A stretch of DNA of 64,000 nt, taken from the NCBI RefSeq assembly GCF_030811685.1, contig NZ_JAUSRF010000001.1:248001-312000 (forward strand), given 5' to 3'. The DNA comes from Neorhizobium huautlense (GTDB taxonomy: Bacteria > Pseudomonadota > Alphaproteobacteria > Rhizobiales > Rhizobiaceae). The notes beneath the pieces are model-generated. The model saw nothing but the letters and a program-made list of their open reading frames with translations. It was not told the origin of the DNA and ran no database searches. Each line of letters begins with the position of its first letter. Position 1 is the first letter of the stretch. Shown here piece after piece: positions 57,117-64,000 of this stretch. Position numbers and translations under genes: made by a program.

Positions 57117-57947
57117 TTATCGATAGACGAGCGTCGAGCGCAACGATGCCTGCTGAACCGAAGAACCGGGGCGCGGCGTCGGAAGCGGCGTGACCATCGG
57201 CAGCGGTTCGAAATCAACCAACTGCGGCTGCGGCAACAATTCCGGGCTGCGTACGGCCGGCGCTTCAGAAGAAGCAGGCGCTGAGGCCGGAACCGGCACT
57301 TCGGCGGACGCAACCTGCATCGGCGCGTCGCTGATCATCGGAATGTCCGATGCCGGGCTGCCGGAATCGGCAAATGCCAGGAAATATTCACTGGTCGGCA
57401 ACGGTTCTGGCGTCTGCAACTCGCCGTCGCGACCGCGTTTTTCGTAAAACTTGTTTCCGCCGGCAACGGTCACATAGCTCATGTTCTTGTAGGGAAAACG
57501 CAGACCATCGGTGTGGAAGAACATCGCTTCCTTGACGGCCGCGTGACGTTCGCCCTTGAGGATAGCCTCGCTTGCACCTTCCAGATCCGGTGCGGTCGCC
57601 TCATCCATGGCGCGGGTCATCACACCCGGTGCGAACTGGTTTTTCTGGGCCACGACACCGCAGATCGTGTCAGGATAGGCGCCCGATGTCAGGCGGTTCA
57701 TGACAACCGTGCCAACCGCCATGAAACCGCTGCGGCTGGTGCGTTTCGATTCGAAATACATCGCGCGCTTGAGGCATTCGCGGTCTTGTGAAGTATAGTG
57801 ATAAACCTGCTTGGCCGGGGTCGGCGTCGCTTTCGTGGTCTCCACAGCGGGGGCTTCGACCTTGGTCGTGTTGCAGCCGGACAGCAATGCTGCAGACAGG
57901 ATCAACGCTGGCGCCCACAAAGAACCGCGGAAATTTTTCATAGGCAT
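57117..57947 (-). CDS. SleB-type cell wall hydrolase lipoprotein
   Basis: Protein of 276 residues. The signal peptide ends in the lipobox LLSGC (lipid-modified Cys at about 25). The hydrolase-2 (SleB) domain follows at about 52-165: DRECLKRAMYFESKRTSRSG with the catalytic Glu in YFESK, then AVGTVVMNRLTSGAYPDTIC. A long Pro/Ala-rich tail follows. SleB-type enzymes cut peptidoglycan glycan strands; in non-sporing Proteobacteria they are used for growth or division remodelling. It lies beside a short ftsZ gene, which may be functional grouping. Confidence 0.86.
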   Translation of the reverse strand: MPMKNFRGSLWAPALILSAALLSGCNTTKVEAPAVETTKATPTPAKQVYHYTSQDRECLKRAMYFESKRTSRSGFMAVGTVVMNRLTSGAYPDTICGVVAQKNQFAPGVMTRAMDEATAPDLEGASEAILKGERHAAVKEAMFFHTDGLRFPYKNMSYVTVAGGNKFYEKRGRDGELQTPEPLPTSEYFLAFADSGSPASDIPMISDAPMQVASAEVPVPASAPASSEAPAVRSPELLPQPQLVDFEPLPMVTPLPTPRPGSSVQQASLRSTLVYR

Positions 57948-58083
57948 GCCATCATCGAAAATTTCAGAAAAACGATTTGTACGGAAACGGATACCTGCAA
58001 TTTTAATTTACCTCAAGCGATTTGATGATTTTTTGTCACGCTTGAGAATTTTATGCCTATTCCACAGTAAACATCGCCATTCA

Positions 58084-58093
58084 CCCCCCCCCC
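58084..58093. repeat. Homopolymeric C tract (10 C)
   Basis: Ten consecutive C residues lie in the SleB-FtsZ intergenic region, 137 bases upstream of the SleB gene start. Such tracts are prone to slipped-strand length change. No promoter elements could be placed relative to it. Confidence 0.8.
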
Positions 58094-58136
58094 TCAATAT
58101 TCAGGGAAAACGGCGATTGCGCGGGTTGCCTGTGAC

Positions 58137-58169
58137 AAAAAAACGGCGACACGATTTTTCGTGCCGCCG
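58137..58169 (-). terminator. Rho-independent terminator of the short ftsZ
   Basis: On the minus strand, CGGCGGCACGA and TCGTGTCGCCG form an 11-bp stem (one G-U pair) around a 4-base A loop, followed by seven T residues. This is a textbook intrinsic terminator, 26 bases after the ftsZ stop. Confidence 0.85.
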
Positions 58170-58195
58170 TCCGGTTTTTCCGATGGGAAATGCCC

Positions 58196-59167
58196 TTAGC
58201 GGAGACCGCCGCCTTCCAGCCCGGTCGCAACGACCGACACGCGGAAACGACCATCGAGATTGCGATCGAAGATCGCGCCGACAACGATATCGGCTTCCGC
58301 CTGCACTTCGTCACGAATACGGCTGGCCGCCTCGTCCACTTCGAACAGCGTCATGTCCGAACCGCCGGAAATCGAGATCAGCACGCCGCGCGCGCCCTTC
58401 ATGGAAATATCGTCGAGCAACGGGTTGGCGATCGCCGCTTCGGCGGCGGCCAACGCACGACCTTCGCCGGCGGCTTCGCCGGTACCCATCATGGCGCGGC
58501 CCATGCCCTTCATCACCGATTTCACGTCGGCGAAATCGAGGTTGATCAGGCCTTCCTTGACGATCAGGTCGGTAATGCAGCCAACGCCGGAGAAGAGAAC
58601 CCGGTCGGCAGTCATGAAGGCATCGGCAAAGCTGGTATTGGCATTGGCGATGCGGAACAGGTTCTGGTTCGGGATGACGATGACCGTATCAGCCGCCTGG
58701 CGCAGCGCCTCGATGCCGGCCTCGGCCGTCTTCATGCGGCGATTGCCTTCGAAAGTGAACGGCTTTGTCACCACGCCGACGGTCAGAATGCCGGCGGAGC
58801 GGGCCGCATGGGCGATAACCGGTGCCGCACCCGTGCCGGTGCCGCCGCCCATGCCGGCGGTGACGAAACACATATGCGAGCCGGCCAGATGATCCATGAT
58901 CTCGTCGATGGATTCTTCCGCAGCGGCCCGACCGACATCCGGCAGCGAACCTGCGCCGAGGCCTTCGGTGATCTGCGCGCCCAGCTGGATGCGGCGCGAT
59001 GCCTTGGAGGTGGCAAGCACCTGCGCATCCGTGTTGGCGGCGATGAATTCGACGCCGTTCAGGTTTTCCGAAATCATGTTGTTGATGGCATTGCCACCGC
59101 CGCCGCCGACACCGACGACCGAGATATGCGGCCGCAGACCCGTAATGCCGCTCTTTGCGTCCGTCAT
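58196..59167 (-). CDS. ftsZ: Short FtsZ paralogue without C-terminal linker
   Basis: Tubulin-like GTPase of 323 residues. It has the nucleotide motifs [15 protein letters not shown], the T4 tubulin signature [12 protein letters not shown] and the T7-loop acidic [11 protein letters not shown]. It stops at the end of the core domain, so it lacks the long linker and the FtsA/ZipA-binding tail of the main FtsZ (rhizobial main FtsZ is 550-600 residues). Rhizobiaceae carry such secondary FtsZ proteins (FtsZ2 in Sinorhizobium, FtsZ1/FtsZ3 in Agrobacterium), usually dispensable for division. Start 59167 has AAGGAG at good spacing; the longer frame to 59503 has no FtsZ similarity. Confidence 0.93.
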   Translation of the reverse strand: MTDAKSGITGLRPHISVVGVGGGGGNAINNMISENLNGVEFIAANTDAQVLATSKASRRIQLGAQITEGLGAGSLPDVGRAAAEESIDEIMDHLAGSHMCFVTAGMGGGTGTGAAPVIAHAARSAGILTVGVVTKPFTFEGNRRMKTAEAGIEALRQAADTVIVIPNQNLFRIANANTSFADAFMTADRVLFSGVGCITDLIVKEGLINLDFADVKSVMKGMGRAMMGTGEAAGEGRALAAAEAAIANPLLDDISMKGARGVLISISGGSDMTLFEVDEAASRIRDEVQAEADIVVGAIFDRNLDGRFRVSVVATGLEGGGLR

Positions 59168-59407
59168 CGTATTCTCCTTCGGCGCAGATGGTTGTGCTGC
59201 CCGTCTCTGGCAGCGAATCGGAGCGCAAATTAGACGGCCTGCATGGGTTAAGCCAGATAAAAGCGGAGAGAGCCGCATATCGACACAAGCCCAACACAAG
59301 CTGCAGACAGGCCAACCGCGCGAACGACAGTACCGGGACGCCTGCCTTGGCCCTTTACCCCGAGACAAAGCTCCGCGATCATGCCGGACGCAATGGGAGC
59401 TTTTTGA
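59168..59407. promoter_or_regulatory. Divergent intergenic region between ftsZ and hydratase
   Basis: This 240-base gap holds no supported gene; it must contain promoters for both flanking genes. No strong palindrome or box was noted. Confidence 0.4.
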
Positions 59408-60169
59408 ATGACGAAGACTGCACTGACCGAAACCGAAGCCGATACCGTGGTCCGCGAACTGGAGCGGCTGCGCAAAGGCGGAGACCGGGTTTCCACCAGC
59501 CATTTCGCAAACTTGCCCGACATGGCGCAGTCGATGAACTTGCAGGGGCGGCTCGATCTGGAAGGATCGATCGAGCAGGCCTGGAAGGTGGCGCGTTCAC
59601 CCGACGGCGTACCGGTCGTGGCCCGGCTTCATCCGCTTATCGAAAAGAGCGCCGGTGCGACCCTGCCGTGGCGCAAGGACATGCTGCTGGAAATCGAGAT
59701 CGCCGTCAGGCTCGGCAAGGATCTGCCGGTCGGAGCCGCGCCATACCAGCGGAGTGACATTCTCGAAGCAATCGACACGGTGCACCTTGGTGCCGAAATG
59801 GTCTGGACCGTGCTTCTCGAAGCCGGAAAAGTATCGTTCCCGCTTTATCTGGTCGATCGTCTCGGCAATGACGGTTATGTGCTCGGCCCGGAACTCGGCC
59901 GCGAATTTCTCGATGCCTCCAGCACGCCGGCCCTCTCGATCCGCACGGGTTCGAGCTCTATATTCGATGCACCGGCCAGACACGCGACCGGCGATGTCCT
60001 GACCTGGCTTCTGGATTACGCCAATCTGGCTGAGCGACCGGAAACCGTGCTCAAGGCCGGCGCGCTGATCACCACCGGCACGCTGTGTGGCGCGATCCCG
60101 CTCAACGAAGGCGGCATGTTCGATATCGACATGGCAGGCGCACCGGCCTTCAGCTTCTCGCTGACCTGA
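59408..60169 (+). CDS. FAH-superfamily 2-keto-acid hydratase (MhpD-like)
   Basis: Protein of 253 residues resembling 2-keto-4-pentenoate hydratases. Segments [40 protein letters not shown] and the C-terminal [20 protein letters not shown] are typical. The substrate is unknown. It is not next to a meta-cleavage pathway, which makes an exact function uncertain. GGGAG precedes the start at good spacing. It is convergent with the mutase gene across a shared terminator. Confidence 0.7.
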   Translation: MTKTALTETEADTVVRELERLRKGGDRVSTSHFANLPDMAQSMNLQGRLDLEGSIEQAWKVARSPDGVPVVARLHPLIEKSAGATLPWRKDMLLEIEIAVRLGKDLPVGAAPYQRSDILEAIDTVHLGAEMVWTVLLEAGKVSFPLYLVDRLGNDGYVLGPELGREFLDASSTPALSIRTGSSSIFDAPARHATGDVLTWLLDYANLAERPETVLKAGALITTGTLCGAIPLNEGGMFDIDMAGAPAFSFSLT

Positions 60170-60179
60170 CGGAATAATG

Positions 60180-60208
60180 GCCGGGCGGGCGAAAAACGCC
60201 TGCCCGGC
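60180..60208. terminator. Bidirectional terminator between hydratase and mutase
   Basis: GCCGGGCGGGCG (60180-60191) pairs with CGCCTGCCCGGC (60197-60208) at 11 of 12 positions around AAAAA. It lies between two convergent stop codons, 10 and 6 bases from them. No T-run, but position and stem strength suggest termination in both directions. Confidence 0.7.
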
Positions 60209-60214
60209 AGACGC

Positions 60215-62389
60215 TTACTGATTGCGCAAACGGCCTTCCATCAAGTCGATGATCGCACGCGCGGCATCGAGAACATTGGTGCCGGGCCCGAATACGGCGG
60301 CAACGCCATGCTCCAGCAGGTAATCGTAATCCTGTCGCGGAATGACGCCGCCGACCACGACGATAACGTTTTCCGCACCCTTCGCCTTCAGAGCCTCGAC
60401 CAGTTGCGGTGCCAGCGTCTTGTGACCGGCGGCAAGCGACGACATGCCGACGATCTGCACCTTTTCGATAATGGCCATGTCCGCCGCCTCTTCCGGCGTC
60501 TGGAACAGCGGGCCGGCCAGAACCTCGAAACCGATATCGCCGAAAGCCGACGCGATCACCTTGGCGCCGCGGTCGTGTCCATCCTGCCCCAGCTTGGCGA
60601 TCATGATTTTAGGCTTGCCGGCGCTTTTGCCATAATCGGCGAGGCGCGAAACGATGGTCCTGTATTCCGGGTCGTCGGCATAGGCCGGGCCGTAGATATC
60701 GCCGACCACTTCCGGCATGGCCGCATGATCGCCGAAGGAGGCGCGCATGGCATCAGAAATCTCACCGACCGTGGCACGGGCGCGGGCCGCCTCGACCGCC
60801 GCTTCCAGCAGGTTGCCCGTGCCGGAATTTGCGACCTCGGAAAGGGCTGCCAGCGTCTGCTCGACCTTTTTCGGGTCACGCTGGCGGCGCACCTCTTCCA
60901 GACGCTTGATCTGGGCATTGCGCACGCTGGTATTGTCGATGGCGAGGATGTCGATATCGTCCTCGTTCTCCAGCCGGTACTTGTTGACGCCGACGATGAT
61001 TTCCTCCGCCCGGTCGACCTTGGCCTGACGCAGCGTCGCGGCCTCTTCGATCAACCGTTTCGGCAGGCCATCGGCCACAGCCTTGGTCATGCCGCCGAGG
61101 TTTTCGACCTCTTCGATCAGCGCCCAGGCCTTTTCTGCCAGTTCGCTGGTCAGGCTCTCGACATAATAGGAACCGGCCAGCGGATCGACGACCTTGGTGA
61201 CGCCGGTTTCGTGCTGAAGGATCAGCTGAGTATTGCGGGCGATGCGCGCGGAAAAATCGGTCGGCAGCGCCATCGCTTCATCCAGCGCATTGGTGTGCAG
61301 CGACTGCGTGCCGCCAAGCACTGCCGAAAGCGCTTCGTAAGCCGTGCGGATGACGTTGTTATAGGGGTCCTGTTCCTGCAAAGAGACGCCCGATGTTTGG
61401 CAATGGGTGCGCAACATCAGCGAGCCCGGCTTTTTCGGCTCGAACTCTTCCATGATGCGCGACCACAACAAGCGGGCGGCGCGCAGCTTTGCCGCTTCCA
61501 TGAAAAAGTTCATGCCGATGGCGAAGAAGAACGACAGACGCCCGGCGAAGGCATCGACATCGAGACCCTTGGCGAGAGCCGCGCGCACATATTCGCGCCC
61601 ATCCGCCAGCGTGAAGGCCAGTTCCTGCACCAGCGTCGCGCCCGCCTCCTGCATGTGATAGCCGGAGATCGAAATGGAGTTGAAACGCGGCATTTCCTTT
61701 GCAGTGTATTCGATGATGTCGGCAACGATCCGCATCGACGGTTCGGGCGGATAGATATAGGTGTTGCGGACCATGAACTCCTTCAAAATGTCGTTCTGGA
61801 TGGTGCCGGAAAGCTCCGCCCGCGAACAGCCCTGCTCCTCGCCTGCGACGATGAAGGAGGCGAGGATCGGGATGACGGCGCCGTTCATGGTCATCGAGAC
61901 GGACATCTCCTTCAACGGAATACCGTCGAACAGGATCTTCATGTCCTCGACGCTATCGATCGCTACACCGGCCTTGCCGACATCGCCTTCGACGCGCGGA
62001 TGGTCGCTGTCATAACCGCGATGGGTGGCGAGATCGAAGGCGACCGACAGGCCTTTCTGACCGGCCGCAAGGTTTCGCCGATAAAAGGCGTTGCTCTCCT
62101 GCGCAGTGGAAAACCCCGCATATTGGCGAATGGTCCAAGGCCGGCCGGCATACATGGTTGCGCGCGGACCGCGAACAAATGGCTTTATGCCCGGCAGCGT
62201 GTCGAGATGGTCCACGCCTTCCAAATCTTCGGCGGTATATAGCGGCTTGATATCGATGCCTTCGGCGGTGTGCCAGACGAGCTTTTCCGCAGACCCCTTC
62301 AATTCCTTTTCGGCAAGGACCTGCCAGTCCTGCGGCGCCGTAAACGATGTGTCAGCGGATGCATTCGTCTTCACCTTTTTATCCGACAC
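60215..62389 (-). CDS. scpA: Methylmalonyl-CoA mutase
   Basis: Adenosylcobalamin-dependent mutase of 724 residues that interconverts methylmalonyl-CoA and succinyl-CoA in propionate and odd-chain metabolism. The substrate barrel has [20 protein letters not shown] followed by [20 protein letters not shown], and the C-terminal B12 domain has [18 protein letters not shown] with the cobalt-ligand His. Length fits the catalytic subunit that works as a homodimer (BhbA/ScpA type). The GTG at 62389 has AGGAGGACA upstream; the frame further upstream to 62533 is not conserved-looking. It is transcribed alone. Confidence 0.94.
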   Translation of the reverse strand: MSDKKVKTNASADTSFTAPQDWQVLAEKELKGSAEKLVWHTAEGIDIKPLYTAEDLEGVDHLDTLPGIKPFVRGPRATMYAGRPWTIRQYAGFSTAQESNAFYRRNLAAGQKGLSVAFDLATHRGYDSDHPRVEGDVGKAGVAIDSVEDMKILFDGIPLKEMSVSMTMNGAVIPILASFIVAGEEQGCSRAELSGTIQNDILKEFMVRNTYIYPPEPSMRIVADIIEYTAKEMPRFNSISISGYHMQEAGATLVQELAFTLADGREYVRAALAKGLDVDAFAGRLSFFFAIGMNFFMEAAKLRAARLLWSRIMEEFEPKKPGSLMLRTHCQTSGVSLQEQDPYNNVIRTAYEALSAVLGGTQSLHTNALDEAMALPTDFSARIARNTQLILQHETGVTKVVDPLAGSYYVESLTSELAEKAWALIEEVENLGGMTKAVADGLPKRLIEEAATLRQAKVDRAEEIIVGVNKYRLENEDDIDILAIDNTSVRNAQIKRLEEVRRQRDPKKVEQTLAALSEVANSGTGNLLEAAVEAARARATVGEISDAMRASFGDHAAMPEVVGDIYGPAYADDPEYRTIVSRLADYGKSAGKPKIMIAKLGQDGHDRGAKVIASAFGDIGFEVLAGPLFQTPEEAADMAIIEKVQIVGMSSLAAGHKTLAPQLVEALKAKGAENVIVVVGGVIPRQDYDYLLEHGVAAVFGPGTNVLDAARAIIDLMEGRLRNQ

Positions 62390-63047
62390 CGATGTCCTCC
62401 TGCTCTTGCGACTTTGATCATGCGCTGGCCTGCACCCTTTATAGCTAGTGCGCAACCCGACCGATGACAGCCGTTGAACCCGCATTTCTGAAACACGGAA
62501 ACATTGGCTGGCGTTCCTCCATGAGCCAGTCACAGCCCGAATTAAAAACGCAAAACTCTCGTAAATATAAAAACAGAAAGAAATAAGTATAATTGCGTTT
62601 TGACATGATCAAAACACCGAATTTGACATTTGAAAATGCGACAATTTCGCCTGATCAAATTTTTCGTGATCAGATCACCGACGGATGCAATCCGTATTCC
62701 AAAACAACCTCACCGCATCATCCCGATGTTTTATCTGGATGGCGGCATCATACGACAACGATAAGCAGAAATATTTTCCAATATTAGACAAGGCCGATGC
62801 GACGTCTTGTACATTGACGATAAAAAACCGCAGACCTAGCCATGTGGAAGTCGAATGGGGAGCGACATCCACATGGGTTTTTCTTTCAAAACCGATGTCG
62901 TTTTGCCGGCGAGAGCCGCCGCCTTCGCATGGGAGGGAGAACGCAATCCGGCCATGGGGCCGGTCACTGGCCGGACGCAGGACCGAAAATCGGGAAGCCC
63001 GGCCCAAAAAATTCAAGTCGCACTTAAATCGTAATGGAGGAAATACA
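62390..63047. promoter_or_regulatory. Long structured intergenic region before the TRAP gene
   Basis: A 658-base gap with no supported gene. The left half is AT-rich and holds the mutase promoter. The right half (62830-63020) is rich in inverted repeats: CATGTGGAAGTCG/CGACATCCACATG at 62841-62875, GGTTTT/AAAACC at 62876-62893 and GGCCGG/CCGGCC arms near 62945-62975. It could be a structured 5' leader or a small RNA; no known riboswitch was recognised. Confidence 0.5.
62841..62875. repeat. 13-bp inverted repeat (12/13 paired)
   Basis: CATGTGGAAGTCG (62841-62853) and CGACATCCACATG (62863-62875) pair at 12 of 13 bases around AATGGGGAG. It lies about 170 bases upstream of the TRAP binding-protein start, next to a second small hairpin. 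It may be an operator or RNA stem. Confidence 0.6.
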
Positions 63048-64000
63048 ATGAAAGTAAGTTTGAAGACCGTTCGCTCGCTGTTTCTGGTGGCCGGCGCCGC
63101 CGGCATTCTGATGAGCTCGACAGCCATGGCGCGCGATTTCCGCTCCGCCGACATCCACCCCAACGACTATCCGACCGTGCAGGGCGCCATGTATATGGGC
63201 AAGCTTCTGTCGGAGCGCACCGGCGGCAAGATGGGCGTGAAAGTGTTCCCGAACGGCGCGCTGGGTGACGAACGCGGCACGATCGAACAGCTGCGCATCG
63301 GCGGGCTGGACATGCTGCGCATCAGCGCCGCCGTGGTCAACAACATGGTCCCGGAAACCATCGTCATTTCGCTGCCCTTCATTTTCCGCTCCACGGAGCA
63401 TGAACGCGCCGTGCTGGACGGGCCGATTGGCGACGAAGTGCTGAAGGCACTGGAAAAGCAGGGCATGGTAGGCCTTGCCTTTTACGACAGCGGCTCGCGC
63501 TCGATGTACACCAAGAAGCCGATCAGGACCCTGGCCGATCTGAAGAACATGAAGATCCGTGTGCAGCAGTCCGACATGTTCGTCGCCATGGTGCAGGCGC
63601 TCGATGCCAATGCTACACCGATGCCGATGGGCGAAGTTTATACCGGCCTGAAGACCGGCATTATCGATGCGGCGGAAAACAATCATCCGTCCTACGAATC
63701 CTCGCATCATTTCGAGGCGGCCAAATATTTCACCCGCACCGAACATGCCATGGTGCCGGAACTGCTGCTCTTCTCCAAGCCGATCTGGGACACGCTGACA
63801 CCGGAAGACCAGGCGATCATCCGCAAGGCCGCCAAGGACTCGGTCGTCGAGCAGCGCCGCCTGTGGGATGAGCGCGAGGCCAAGTCGAAGGAGATCGTCG
63901 AAAAGGCAGGCAGCGTCATCGCCGAAGTGGCCGACAAGCAGGAATTCGTCGACGCGATGAAGCCTGTCTACGAACAGTTCGCCAAGACGCCCGAGTTGCA
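63048..64000 (+). CDS. TRAP transporter substrate-binding protein DctP (3' end missing)
   Basis: The first 317 codons of a DctP-family binding protein; the gene runs off the right edge. The signal peptide ends STAMA (about residue 26). The family motif of the carboxylate site appears in LKNMKIRVQQSDMFVAMVQA (conserved Arg) and MPMGEVYTGLKTGIIDAAEN. The ATG has GGAGG seven bases upstream. It resembles binding proteins of the uronate/sugar-acid group, but the ligand cannot be fixed. DctQ and DctM membrane genes would be expected just beyond the window. Confidence 0.9.
   Translation, partial: MKVSLKTVRSLFLVAGAAGILMSSTAMARDFRSADIHPNDYPTVQGAMYMGKLLSERTGGKMGVKVFPNGALGDERGTIEQLRIGGLDMLRISAAVVNNMVPETIVISLPFIFRSTEHERAVLDGPIGDEVLKALEKQGMVGLAFYDSGSRSMYTKKPIRTLADLKNMKIRVQQSDMFVAMVQALDANATPMPMGEVYTGLKTGIIDAAENNHPSYESSHHFEAAKYFTRTEHAMVPELLLFSKPIWDTLTPEDQAIIRKAAKDSVVEQRRLWDEREAKSKEIVEKAGSVIAEVADKQEFVDAMKPVYEQFAKTPEL

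Noticed and set aside
60308..62242. A 644-codon plus-strand ORF across the mutase gene
   Set aside because: It is wholly antisense to methylmalonyl-CoA mutase and shows no recognisable fold; a GC-bias shadow.

Overview
The window looks like a stretch of a Rhizobiaceae genome (Agrobacterium/Rhizobium group, Alphaproteobacteria). The markers are a ChvE/GguA sugar uptake locus, a short FtsZ paralogue without a C-terminal linker, a biliverdin-type bacteriophytochrome with its response regulator, HWE-type signalling, AztABCD zinc uptake, and an adjacent iron locus with a RirA-type (IRO-like) box. No rRNA, tRNA, CRISPR array or intact insertion sequence was seen. The gene set (catabolic, uptake and signalling genes, few housekeeping genes) would fit a secondary chromosome or chromid, but that is inference.

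Layout. 1-10.96 kb: two divergent sugar operons. On the minus strand lie a GguC/AraD1-type FAH protein, an arabinose/galactose 1-dehydrogenase, an IlvD/Edd sugar-acid dehydratase, chvE and the start of gguA. On the plus strand lie ytfQ-ytfR-ytfT-yjfF and a FadR-type GntR regulator. The shared intergenic region carries two copies of TATGACTAT, probable operators. 11-18.6 kb: a potassium-channel-like protein with a zinc-ribbon tail, a small unknown ORF, a lone receiver, a soluble PAS-PAS chemoreceptor, a bacteriophytochrome, its receiver and a receiver-HWE kinase. 18.7-31.6 kb: iron uptake, made of fecI-fecR-TonB receptor-ABC ATPase-permease-permease-binding protein and a convergent fhuA-fhuD-fhuB-like set without its own ATPase. 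31.7-37.3 kb: a LysR regulator, ubiD-ubiX, and divergent ubiT-ubiU-ubiV for oxygen-independent ubiquinone synthesis, with an FNR-like box upstream. 37.5-42.1 kb: a second fecI-fecR-receptor set whose receptor is haem-receptor-like. 42.3-46.9 kb: aztA-aztB-aztC-aztD, in which AztD is fused through a His-rich linker to a complete ZinT domain. 46.9-47.6 kb: an IS110 transposase remnant in otherwise non-coding DNA.

47.6-50.6 kb: uronate/pectin catabolism (kduI, kdgF, kduD and a divergent GntR regulator). 50.6-54.8 kb: the pyrimidine-degrading rutABCDEF operon, preceded by a good sigma-54 promoter match and a RutR-like palindrome. 55.1-57.1 kb: two paralogous Crp/Fnr regulators flanking an antisense receiver gene. 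57.1-62.4 kb: a SleB-type cell wall hydrolase lipoprotein, the short FtsZ, an FAH-superfamily hydratase and methylmalonyl-CoA mutase. 62.4-64 kb: a long, hairpin-rich intergenic region and a DctP-type TRAP binding protein that runs off the window.

The strongest unusual items are the AztD-ZinT fusion, the channel with a zinc-ribbon tail, the paired iron-signalling cassettes that share an identical 12-base upstream element, and the sigma-54/RutR-like architecture in front of rut. I did not find a system that I can call wholly unprecedented.
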